Source: Isoetes taiwanensis
Lineage: Eukaryota; Streptophyta; Lycopodiopsida; Isoetales; Isoetaceae
Direction: 5' to 3'
Length of the DNA: 64,000 bases
NCBI GenBank assembly: GCA_021234155.1
Contig: JAJEKV010000058.1
Location: forward strand, 6,024,600 to 6,088,599
Under the pieces are notes generated by a model. It searched no databases, had not been told where the DNA came from, and saw only the letters and a list, made by a program, of their open reading frames with translations. Positions within the stretch are counted from its first letter, which is position 1, and every line of letters starts with the position of its first letter. A program made the translations under genes and the position numbers. Shown here in pieces: positions 46,201 to 55,725 of this stretch.

Positions 46201-47405
46201 AGGAACCAGAAATCCATGACACAGATGAGTCTGATTCTGAGGGTGATATTTCACCATCTGTTGCTGCACAAATTGTGAAGAAGAGACGAGAGAACGCTAT
46301 GTAAGTTTTTTTATTCGATCATATATGTCTTACTTCGCATTTCTCATTTATTCAATTTTGAGTTTGATGCAGGTTGCACACATTAGAAAAGCTAGAAGCC
46401 TCGTCGGAAAGTGCTAGCACATCAGGCCAAGACATGCAACTCATGTTGGTGAACAATGAGGTGGTGGACGATGATAGAGGTATGGTTATGCTTAAGGAAC
46501 CTTCTGTGCATGAACCAAATAATGAGGTTATTGATACAAACATGGAAGATGCAGCAGTTATTCACATTGATGGAGAGGATATTGATATAGAGCCCCTAAA
46601 TGTAAATCAAGTGCAAAAAGATGACTCTATGCTTCATGATGATATAGGCACTAGTAATGAAGACCATATGAATTTAGATGAGATGCCAAAAGATGATGTT
46701 GGAAGTGCTAGTAAAGAACAAGAGAAGGATGCCATTGACCAATTCACGAAGAAGTTGCTTGTCTTAGATTGCAATGGCATTCTTTATAGAATCTATCAAA
46801 CAGGACATCATGATCCCTCAATATATGATCAGCCACCTGTATTCAATCATTGCCGGTATATCTATCCACGTCCGAAGGCATATGAGTTATTGATGGCTTG
46901 TCTAGTACATTTTGATGTGGCTCTTTGGTCAGTGTCTACTATGGATACTTTATTGGATGCTTTGGATGCATGTGGCCTTAGTAAGCTCAAAAATCGCTTC
47001 TTGTTCATTTGGGCACAAGCAGAATGTGAGAAAATGTTTCTCAATATCAAGGAACTGGGAAATACACAGATTTACTTAAAGAATTTGAAGAAGGTATATG
47101 GAAAGTTTAAGGGCAAGTATAATGGAATGAATACGTTCATGCTTGACGATGCAGCTTACAGATGCTATAATAACTTGGATAATGCAGGATTTCCAAAGCT
47201 ATATGAGCCTTCTGATTATAGAACTGATAACTATTTGATGACAGATTTGTTGCCAATGCTATATGAAATTGAGAAGTCTTCTGATGTAGTAATGGCATTG
47301 AACAACCTTGGGGAGCTGAAAGTAATTGACCCTACCAATGCAGTTGTCTTGGAGCAAATCAAGGAGAAGAAGAAGGCACGTGATGCCTCAAGTTCTATCA
47401 CATAA
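43234..47405 (+). CDS. ParB-like / methyltransferase-like / FCP1-HAD fusion gene of element A
   Basis: Approximate exons are 43,234-43,983; 43,986-44,513; 44,593-44,692; 44,757-46,300; 46,373-47,405, with GT..AG ends for the last three introns. The N-terminal domain matches element B. At 44,318-44,360 FLVIEGQHSTGATQ is a ParB/sulfiredoxin-like motif, followed by SPYVDQIRHARAQW. 45,400-46,100 resembles a methyltransferase fold, but its motifs are eroded (FVLDLHLAARKN; ACEWYMHGSISQAA). An acidic linker precedes a clear FCP1/NIF-type HAD domain (46,740-47,330): LLVLDCNGILYRI, VALWSVST, LKNLKKVYGKF, FMLDDAAYRC, DNYLMTDLLPML. The second motif-I aspartate is Asn, as in some plant relatives, so phosphatase activity is uncertain. 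Two in-frame stops or a frameshift near 43,800-43,980 need explaining, so the first junction may be wrong or damaged. Confidence 0.65.
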
Positions 47406-47793
47406 GAACCTTAACAATGACTCTACTAGTTTATGTTGTATTGTCTAATTCAAAGTTTTAATATGCAAAAAACTATAATGTGACTCAAGTTGTATTGTAT
47501 CTTATCTTATCTTGTATTGTGTGAAGTTAATCTTTAAAACTTTAATGTTTCTCATCTACAATTGGCCACTATGAAAATCTTTGATAATAAAATTATGTAG
47601 TTATTTGAAAAAGTTGTCTTTGTTTGAAATTTGTAATATGATTTGACTTTTAGCTACTATGAAAATCTTTTTAAGTTTCAAAGTTATTTACTGTTGTATA
47701 GTTCATTTTATATTATATTTATGCTAAAGTGTGTCCGTGAAGCATGCAAATGAGAAAGTGGTTATTCTCAAATTAACGAAATAATGCTTTAAT

Positions 47794-48193
47794 GTAGAAT
47801 CCACATCTTCTTCTGCAGACTCTAATACTAGCTTTTGACCCAAGTCAGATGGTATTGGAGATGTATTGCATTCTGCCATATGGAACTGAGAGGTATTTTT
47901 TGTTGAGACAGTGAGATACCTGTATGATTCTACCAGACTTCTATTCCAAGACAATAGTGCATGAGCCGTAGATCTGTAACCTCAAAATGATTTTTAAAAA
48001 GACCTTTTGTAGAAAGGTTAAGATCAGCGACATCCCCCATCATAATCGTGTCATCCACATACAAGAGTATTATAGAAACCAAATCCGCTTGGAATTTGAA
48101 ATATAAATTTGGATCTGCTCTTGATCTTTGGTACTCCATATCAGTAATGAATGTATTGATCTTCAGATTCCAACAGCGTGGTGCTTGTTTCAA
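47794..48193 (-). pseudogene. Copia reverse transcriptase, C-terminal part
   Basis: The minus frame reads SIYSLKQAPRCWN, LLYVDDTIMMGD (catalytic YVDD) and LRLMHYCLGIEVW. After a frameshift it reads MAECNTSPIPSDLGQKL, then DVDSTL at the TAAT target site. It is separated from the N-terminal RT by the inverted duplication. Confidence 0.88.
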
Positions 48194-48217
48194 GCTATAG
48201 ATACTTTTCTTGAGCCT

Positions 48218-48992
48218 TGATCCTCTTACCTATTCTCAAGCAGCAAAACATGCTCACTGGCAGGAAGCTATGAAAGAAGAATTGTCCATGCTTTCTAAGC
48301 AAGGAACTTGGGAACTAGTTCTAAAACCAGCAAATCACAATATTATTGGAGCCAAGTGGATCTTTCGTACGAAGTATCACTCAGATGACACACTATCTAA
48401 ACACAAAGCTAGACTGGTGGCTAGAGGGTACACACAAGAGGAAGGCTTTGATTACAATGGAGTATTTGCACCTGTGGTAAGATTGGACAGTATGCGAGCT
48501 GTTATCTCTTTGGCAGCACAAAAAAGTTGGCCCATCTATCAAATGGATTTCAAATCAGCATTTCTAAATGGAGAATTAGGTTGATTTTGATCTACAAATC
48601 CAGGTGGCTGCTGCATATACAGTTCTTCTTGTAGATCTCCATTTAGAAATGCAGATTTGAAATCCATTTGATAGATGGGCCAACTTTTTTGTGCTGCCAA
48701 AGAGATAACAGCTCGCATAGTGTCCAATCTTACCACAGGTGCAAATACTCCGTTGTAATCAAAGCCTTCCTCTTGTGTGTACCCTCTAGCCACCAGTCTA
48801 GCTTTGTGTTTAGATAGTGTGTCATCTGAGTGATACTTCGTACGAAAGATCCACTTGGCTCCAATAATATTGTGATTTGCTGGTTTTAGAACTAGTTCCC
48901 AAGTTCCTTGCTTAGAAAGCATGGACAATTCTTCTTTCATAGCTTCCTGCCAGTGAGCATGTTTTGCTGCTTGAGAATAGGTAAGAGGATCA
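48218..48992. repeat. Near-perfect inverted duplication within copia RT (357-bp arms, 60-bp spacer)
   Basis: The left arm 48,218-48,575 is the reverse complement of the right arm 48,636-48,992. Only a few bases differ; for example the arms encode RLDSMRAV and RLDTMRAV, and SAF and NGE/NGD regions vary slightly. The right arm is the native RT segment on the minus strand. The left arm is an inverted copy placed between FVDQNQPN and SIYSLKQ. A transcript would fold into a long hairpin. Confidence 0.95.
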
Positions 48993-50296
48993 CGTTCATG
49001 TAATACCTTAGCCATCAATTCATAATTATAGAATGTATAATTTGTAGTACTGGGACGTTGTAAAGAGGCTATTCGAGCAGACCTGCGTGGTAGTATACCA
49101 GAAAGGTGATCCGTAGTACTTTTAAAATCAACACCAGGTTCAACATCTTCAGATATAGCAGGAGATATAGAAGGAGATATAGCAGGTTCAACATAATCAG
49201 TGGGAACAAAATCGTCATAAGCATTGGAGATTGTTGGGACGACTTGAGCATCTGAACTTAATGGAAGAAGCACTGTTTTTAAGGAGGAACTGATAGATGA
49301 TTCCATAGAGAGTGGCTGACATGTAACATGAGAGTAATGGTCATCCAAGAGATTGCAAATTACTTTGTCATAATCTGTCTTGTTTAGCTGATAAAAATCT
49401 GATGAATAGACTGCATCCTCCACAAAAATCATACTTCGGGAAGCAAAAACATTCTTTGAGATAGGATCATAACACCGCCATGCTTTCATATTGGTTGTGT
49501 ATCCTATAAATATGACCTTGAGAGACCTGTCAGACAGTTTGCCATTCTTCTGTAATATCTCACGAGGGAATGCAGCATAGCCCAGGCAGCCAAATATCTT
49601 AAAATGAAAGACATCAGGTTTACGACCATACAAAACCTCAAAAGGTGTTTTTAGCAATAAAGACTTGGTTGTCACTCTATTGGACATATATGCTGCAGTG
49701 ACAGCAGCTTCAAACCAAAAAACTGGTGGTAATTGTTTGTGCTTGAGCATACTCCGAGTGAGAGCCATAATAGTTCTGTTTTTGCACTCAGCAACTCCGT
49801 TTTGAGCATATGGGACAATCAGCTCCCTGTGTACTCCTTTGGATTTCAGAAAATCTTCAAATTCTTGAGATAAGTATTCTTTGGCATTGTCAGACCTCAA
49901 TGCCTTGATTGTTGTAGAAAACTCATTTTCCACAAGCTTACTGAAATTTTTGTAAATGGAAAATACTTGAGACTTAAATGTGATTGGATATAACCACGTA
50001 TATCTACTAAAATCATCGACAAATATGATAAAGTACCGGCTGCCCGATAGTGATTCAAGTGGTAAGTAGCATATATCCGAATGAATCAATTGAAGAGGCG
50101 AAGTGGCACGAAATTGAGCATAGTCTGGAAAAGATGCTTGAACTTGCTTTCCAAGACTGCAGGCTGAACATTTTAAGTCTTGTTCTTTAAGAAGTGGTAA
50201 TCCATTTATTATCTGATGTTTGGACGTTGTTGCTAAGGCAAATTGACAAGTAATCCAGGTACTAATATCACATCCTCCAGCTTGAAAGTGAGGCAA
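48629..50296 (-). pseudogene. Copia integrase and N-terminal reverse transcriptase
   Basis: The long minus-strand frame holds the GAG-pre-integrase end (CSACSLGKQ), integrase core (HSDICYLPL..FVDDFSRYTW..ALRSDNAKEYLS..NGVAECKNR), the integrase C-terminal region (FKIFGCLGYAAFP) and the RT start (LSKQGTWELV, AKWIFRTK, KARLVARGYTQ, APVVRLDTMRAV, QMDFKSAFLNG). Zinc-binding residues of the integrase N-terminus are only partly visible. The frame overlaps the protease frame, so a frameshift separates them. Confidence 0.92.
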
Positions 50297-51009
50297 TTGT
50301 CTGTAGGAAGATTAACAGTACCTTTGCCAACTGATTTTTCTTCAGTCCCATCTGCCATTCTGACTAAAGTCTTATCATAAGACTTTAAAGTCTGAAAGAC
50401 AGCAGAATTTCCAGCAAGATGCTTAGTAGCTCCAGAATCAACTAACCAAACATCATCACTTCCTAAATTTTTCGTAGCAAGATTGAGGAATTGCCTTTCC
50501 AGTATATCAATATCAATATGAGAAACATGGGCAGCAACTTCAGGTGGAGAAATAGTTTCTGGTGATGGGGCATGAGGAGATGGCTTATCTCTGCAAAATT
50601 GGACAAACTCTCTCTTCAGTTTTCTGCAGTTACATTTGATGTGACCTTTTACACAACAATACCAGCAAGTAAATGGCTCTTTGCTAGAATTAGACTCAGA
50701 TCCAGAGATAGACCTTTTTTGAAATTGATTGGAAGAGTTAGAAGTGGACTTAACCTTGGAATAATGTGCTGCTTCTTGCTGGGACAAGTTCTTGCACTCC
50801 AGTTCAGCATCATATAATTGTTGCTGTAATTGATGAAAGGTGATGTGGATTTTTGGTTGCAATGTATAAAATTGTTTGATGTGTTGATATTCTGCTGATA
50901 ATTCATTCAAAGCATACAAGATTAGCTTGATTTCATTTGACCACCAGCTCCAAAGTACTTCTCTTGTAAGGCCTTTAACTATTGTAAACAATCCCTCATA
51001 TTTGCACAA
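50233..51009 (-). pseudogene. Copia gag C-terminus and protease
   Basis: CWYCCVKGHIKCNC approximates the CX2CX4HX4C nucleocapsid knuckle with substitutions. DVWLVDSGATKHLAGN holds the aspartic protease DSGA motif. Basic and Ser-rich sequence lies between. It is frame-shifted relative to the integrase frame. Confidence 0.88.
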
Positions 51010-51461
51010 TCGGCCAATCTGAGGTTATCCATTTTGCCTTGTAGAGATAATTGTTTGCCATCTCCTTGATGAACACATGTAGTTTGAAGAAATTCATAAG
51101 CCTTCTTGAAGGCCTTGCAATCTCCTATGTCTTTCATAAATTCTGGAGATATACATGCCCTTTAGTGATTTAGGGCATAGAAATCCTTCTTCAGTTCTGC
51201 TGGTGTGAGAGCATTCCAGGTGCTTTCAAGAACCTCACCCAGATCTTTGAGATTCAAGTTTATTTGAAAGGCATCTTTCCAAGTAAAATAATTGTCCCCA
51301 TCTAATACTGGATGCTGGAAATATTTCCATGGATTTTGACTAACTGCCATTGTGAAGATCAGAGAATAGAGAAAGCAATTAGATCCAGTGAATCTTGCCA
51401 AAAAGAACACTGATCTGTGAGGAATTATTGAAAACAGAGAGGTGCAGTGACAATCTTGCAA
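51010..51461 (-). pseudogene. Copia gag N-terminus
   Basis: It begins near MAVSQNPWKYFQHPVLDGDN with FTWKDAFQINL, the usual copia gag start (the ORF extends upstream to 51,461). A stop after FYALNH and a frame change break it before it reaches the gag C-terminal frame. Confidence 0.85.
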
Positions 51462-51808
51462 ATCCTCAGGAAATTCCGGCGTGAAGAATCCTCATAAAGG
51501 ATCCGATGTGAAGACCTTCACAGCGTGAAGTGTGAAGTGTGAACGTCAACCAAAAAAAAGAAGAAGAAGAAATTCGACGTGAAAGAAATCGATGTGAAGA
51601 AATTCGGCGTCAGTCGAACAAAATCTGACACAATCCGGCAATTCTGAGACAAAACACGTCTCGAAACCTTGTTCTTGCAGATTCGGCAAAAACTAGTCAT
51701 CGTTCTTCTGATTCAAGAAATCCTGGGCTTGATCACAAGCACCAGCAATTTTGACCCATTCTTAGAAGAATCCACCTCCAAATCAATGCTGACTCTCTCC
51801 TCCAACCT

Positions 51809-51821
51809 GGCTCTGATACCA
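51809..51821 (-). promoter_or_regulatory. Copia primer binding site
   Basis: TGGTATCAGAGCC on the minus strand abuts the end of the 5' LTR and is complementary to the initiator tRNA-Met 3' end. Confidence 0.9.
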
Positions 51822-52015
51822 TGAAAGTCTATTGAATTCAATGTATTGAAGGAAATAGAGACTAACAAAGGAAAATGGAGCGTAAGCTATCTTAGATGCT
51901 ACAGAGAAGAACCCCTGCTCTTGACATTTATAGTAGGATGTCATGTCAGCACAATAGGTGGCATACTATGCTGAGTCATCATAATAATATGATATGATAT
52001 AGTGAATGTCTAACG
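51822..52015 (-). repeat. Copia 5' LTR
   Basis: Matches 35,001-35,196 with scattered substitutions and small indels. The terminal base adjoining the TSD has changed (TAACG instead of TAACA on the + strand). Confidence 0.92.
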
Positions 52016-52020
52016 TACTG

Positions 52021-53350
52021 CAAAAATAGTGCAGGAAATATAAAATGAATTACAAAGGATGTTCAAGTTCAGATGTTCAACTACTCCATGGCATCCCTTG
52101 AATTACAGTCCACATAGCTTTGGGCCTTTGCAGCAGCTATGATTTCCAATCTTGCCTGTTGGATGAAGAGAGTAGAGTTTAATCAACACATCTTTTTAGT
52201 AGGCTACTCAACACACCTTATTAGTGGGCTACTACTAACGAGAAATAAGTAAAGAGTAATTGCCTAATTATGCATTATAAATAGAAAGCAATGAAAAGCA
52301 AGCACTGCACATAGACTGTCAAAAGCATAGATAATCATAGCACTAACAATTGGAATTGTCTTTGGCTGCACAACACTATTAGCTTAATGGAAGCTTGCAT
52401 CTACTTTCCAAGTTAAAATTAAAAAGCCACCAAAGGGCAAAGATCATGTACAAAAGTTCAAAAACACGTTAGGTTTTAGCTTCCCAATCTAAGACACCTT
52501 TTGAAACTGAACTCCACACACTCTACTTTCTCACTCTCATACACTCTCTCTCTTCAAATTCTAGAAACGATCTGGTGCCAATATTCTTGTACAACTATGT
52601 CAAGAAAATCATCCAAGTCAAAATGTTTTTAAGTTGAGTGCCACTTATAATTTGAAAGGCCTGCGGACATGCCTGCACCACATTGCAAATGGCAACAACA
52701 AGGTTCCGAAGATGGGGAGAACACAATGAGCTTCTTTGATACCTGTGAAAAGGTCTTTTGAGATTCTAGAAGGTCAGCGGGATAAAAAATTAAAATCTGC
52801 AGCACCATCCCAACCTGGAAAAATACCGATCCTCAAAGTGCATACAGCTTTGTTGCCTCACTCTTGTGCGACAAAGGAAAACAATGGACTATATGTAATG
52901 GCTAAAGGTCAGATAAAAATGTGGAGAATGAGATTACCTGCGAGAAAGACACATATCTGCTAAGGGGGAAAAAAGGAGAGTATGTTACTGATCCAGAAAT
53001 TATAAACTAATACAACATGCAGTTTCTGCTCAAAACTGGCCTGTATCGATTCAAGCTGCTTTCCAAAGGATAACGCTAGGATGGCTGATGCAAAGAAATT
53101 ATATGTTTTTTGTCTTTACAAACCTAAAACCGGAATGAAATCTAATCCATCAATCATGCTTACAGCATTGTAATCTTTCTTTGCATTCTTCCTCTACAGC
53201 TACGACATCTGCCGTAGCTAGATTGAGCAAGATTGAAGCTGCTGGAATGGCATCTCTACCTTAAGGACATATCACTTCCACCAACAAAGGGCATCGCCAT
53301 ACCTGCACCGCCCAACAACCCTAAAAACACAAATGTTTCTCATGGCCTAA
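52021..53350. other. Gene-free stretch
   Basis: No ORF above 80 codons with recognisable domains and no large repeats. Confidence 0.4.
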
Positions 53351-53525
53351 AGGCTTAAGAAAACCAAGTTAAAATGCCTGAATGATCACGCAGGCTCATT
53401 TCTTCGATTACTTGTGTTACTTTGCTTTCGCTGAAGGCCGAGGAAACCAAGTTAAAGTGCCTGAATGATAGTGCAGGCTCATTTCTTTGATTACTTGTGT
53501 TAATGTGCTTTCGCGGGAGGCTGGA
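53351..53525. repeat. Tandem duplication of about 87 bp
   Basis: RAAACCAAGTTAAARTGCCTGAATGATMRYGCAGGCTCATTTCTT and following bases occur twice head to tail (about 53,352 and 53,440). Confidence 0.85.
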
Positions 53526-54026
53526 GGCCATGCTTGAAGAAGATGAATTTTGATGACGTGGGCGTAGAAAGCAATTAAAGTTTTGGTGATGTGGGTGCCC
53601 ACGTGGATAGCTTAGAATTGCACGAAATTGTGCACCTCATATAAGCCTGCTAACTTAGATGCTAGCAAAACATATATGAAGCAGTTTATAATTTTTCTTT
53701 TTTGTCCCTCCTATTTTTTCTGCGCCGCAATCCTTTTGTTTATTTCTTGAGCAAAATGGACACCTATAGGCGAAATAGGGTCGGTCCGCGCGAAAGGGCC
53801 TTCCGAAACTGTCGGAAAGGGGTTTGGCGCGGACCAACCCGGTTTCGCGATTTTTTTGCTCGGAAGAAAATTTTTCTAATTAGGGTAAGATAATTAAACT
53901 CTTACAAGTTAGATACAAAAATTTTTAGTACAATTTGACTTTTGTAACTACCTTTTTAACATCAATTTTTCAAGACAAGAATTATATTATACCAAAATTT
54001 TAGTTACAGGTACAAAATTAGGAGGT

Positions 54027-55141
54027 TCAAGGGTACTCCTTGCGGATTCTTCGCGCCAAGTAGAGGTCCTTGGGCATTACGGTCACCCTCTTGGCGTGAA
54101 TTGCGCATAGGTTGCCCTCCTCAAAAAGCTGGGTCAGCTCTGCTTCGGCTGCCACCTGCAGGACCCGTGTCGTCAGAGATGTCACTCTATAGTCGGTGAC
54201 GAACTCCTGCATGACTTCCCGCATCAGGCGCTCGAAAGGAGCCTTCCTGATCAGGAGATTAGTGCACTGCTGGAAGTGCTTAATCTCCCGGAAAACGCGG
54301 GCGTGCGGCGAATTAGGCCCATGGTGGACCTTCTTGGCTTCACCGGGGCGTGGAGGTGGTGGCCCGGCTGGTCCTTCTTCGCCCGACCCGGCCGCCCCGC
54401 TTGGCGTAAGCGCTCCACGTTACGCTTGCAATACCAATCATTGTACCTGCGTCCGGCGGCGGAGGTACTCACAGTATACCTTCAAGCGGCTTGAATTAGC
54501 GATCCTCTTGGGCGCAGAATGCCGCTTCGCCACCTTCGCTTCTTGACTACCTTTGGTGGCTTGGGCCACTTTGGGTAGGGTGGGCGTGCGTTAGGGTCGA
54601 GGGCTCCCCAGCGTCTTCCCTCTTCCTCCTCGACCTCGTCCTCTTGCTCTTCCTCCTCCGGCCGGGGCTCTTCAATAACGACGGTCGTGCGAGGCCGGTC
54701 GTTCCTTCTCTTGGTGCGTCTCTCCTGCTCCCTCAGCTCCCGCTCTCTCTCTCTCTTCTTCCTTGCGGCCCTGTCTTCCGGCCACTCCGCAACCTTCTCC
54801 TTACCCTTCTTTTTGGGCACTGAAGGGCCCGCTTCTTCGGTTTGGTGGTGGTGCTGCTCTTCCACCTGTTCTTCAACCTGTTCTTCCACCTCGGTGTCTG
54901 AGGCCCCGAAGTGGCGAGATTCTCCGGTTCTCTGGGTGCCTGCTGACGAAGAGCTACTGTCAGATCCCCCCTCCTCAGCGTCATGGTAGGTCGCGTCGCT
55001 GCTGCTGGAGGGAAACTCCTCTTCGCCTGGCTTCGGCCGAAGGTGCTCGGGGACCTTCTTGACGTGCCGCCCTGCTGCCTGCGCCATGGAAAGGGTGGGC
55101 CTAGTGCCAGGTTTCCTGTAGGTTTGCTTGGTTCTTGCCAT
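54027..55141 (-). CDS. Histone H3-like protein with long charged insertion
   Basis: The N-terminus [10 protein letters not shown] mimics the canonical H3 tail (ARTKQTARK). Then comes a roughly 190-residue insert: Ser-rich, three EEQVEEQ repeats, a basic [16 protein letters not shown]-type stretch, and [13 protein letters not shown]. The C-terminal 90 residues are a histone fold: [61 protein letters not shown], end to end with H3 alpha-N to the C-terminus. Loop 1 has the ordinary H3 length, unlike typical CenH3. Tail (54,482-55,141) and fold (54,027-about 54,420) are in different frames, so an intron or a frameshift lies at about 54,380-54,500 (candidate donor CAG/GTACAA near 54,447). A TATA-like TTTTTAAATA lies about 90 bp upstream. 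Confidence 0.75.
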
Positions 55142-55230
55142 ACTTAACGGTAGGGAGAACAGATGACGTAAGGCTGATCAAGAGAGATAGGGTGGAGAAA
55201 AAGTTTGGAGGGAAAATGAGGTGTCAGGGG

Positions 55231-55240
55231 TATTTAAAAA
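55231..55240 (-). promoter_or_regulatory. TATA-like box of the H3-like gene
   Basis: TTTTTAAATA on the minus strand, followed by a pyrimidine-rich leader to the ATG at 55,141. Suggests an own promoter instead of sole dependence on the upstream LTR. Confidence 0.45.
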
Positions 55241-55241
55241 G

Positions 55242-55712
55242 GAGGGTCCCTGGGAATATTCTCCTACCATAATTAGGCCTATTTATTAGCCTCCCCTTAT
55301 TAATTACACCATAGTACCCTTATTAATACTATATACTTAATTTTTAATACACATACCTAAATTCATATTATACCTTTAGAATTTCAAATTTCCTAATAGT
55401 TTGAAGTATTAATCATAGATTTGCACCATTTTTCACTCGGGTCTCAGATTGGCATGATTCTTTGACCCATTTTTGGTGAAATTTGATGCAGATGCATAAT
55501 TTTCACTCCAATTTTACTAGAAGGTGAATTTGACTCATTCATTCCTTAGTCTAACACTTAACCTAATTCCGGACCACTACCTAGGAGAAAAAAAAATTTT
55601 CCTCCTATTTTCGAGGTTCGATGGTGGAAATTTTATTTCGCACCCCTATAGGTCTTGTTAGGCTACTTTCATGGTTATGGTCAGTGCTAGTTCTTGGTCA
55701 ACCAAGAACATC
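55242..55712. other. AT-rich spacer between LTR/PBS and the H3-like gene
   Basis: No ORF of note. It is presumed internal DNA of the LTR element, to which the primer binding site belongs. Confidence 0.4.
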
Positions 55713-55724
55713 GCTCTGATACCA
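55713..55724 (-). promoter_or_regulatory. Primer binding site of a second LTR element
   Basis: TGGTATCAGAGC on the minus strand, one base from the end of the 1.63-kb LTR. tRNA-Met type. Confidence 0.85.
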
Positions 55725-55725
55725 T

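Larger units (their letters stand above)
36609..47789. mobile_element. Element A: 11.18-kb two-gene DNA transposon
   Basis: It is inserted into the copia RT gene with a perfect 4-bp duplication TAAT (36,605-36,608 and 47,790-47,793). TIRs are about 28 bp: left AAGCACTATTTCATTAATTT, right (inverted) AAGCATTATTTCGTTAATTT, followed by GAGAAYAA, 25 of 28 matching. It carries a minus-strand transposase-like gene and a plus-strand ParB-like/HAD gene, divergently transcribed from a 2-kb region rich in CATATG palindromes. The removed flanks join to a normal copia reading frame, so the boundaries are exact. TIR sequence plus TSD length do not match a superfamily I can name with confidence. Confidence 0.92.
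34996..52020 (-). mobile_element. Ty1/copia LTR retrotransposon with nested insertions
   Basis: The element is complete, on the minus strand, and bounded by TACTG at 34,996-35,000 and 52,016-52,020 (5-bp TSD). LTRs lie at 35,001-35,196 and 51,822-52,015. A TGGTATCAGAGCC primer binding site abuts the 5' LTR, and AGGGGGA directly precedes the 3' LTR as polypurine tract. Domain order gag, protease, integrase, RT, RNase H gives the Ty1/copia class. It is interrupted by element A (36,609-47,789), a hAT MITE (35,698-36,350) and an inverted duplication (48,218-48,575). Without these it is about 4.8 kb. The LTRs differ at a dozen or more sites by eye, so the insertion is not recent. Confidence 0.93.

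Noticed and set aside
48210-48584. Plus-strand copia RT gene
   Set aside because: It is the inverted arm of the duplication within the minus-strand element; it has no flanking copia domains on the plus strand.
54687-55062. Plus-strand ORFs of about 100 codons opposite the H3-like gene
   Set aside because: They are shadows of the charged, GC-rich insert on the other strand and have no recognisable domain.
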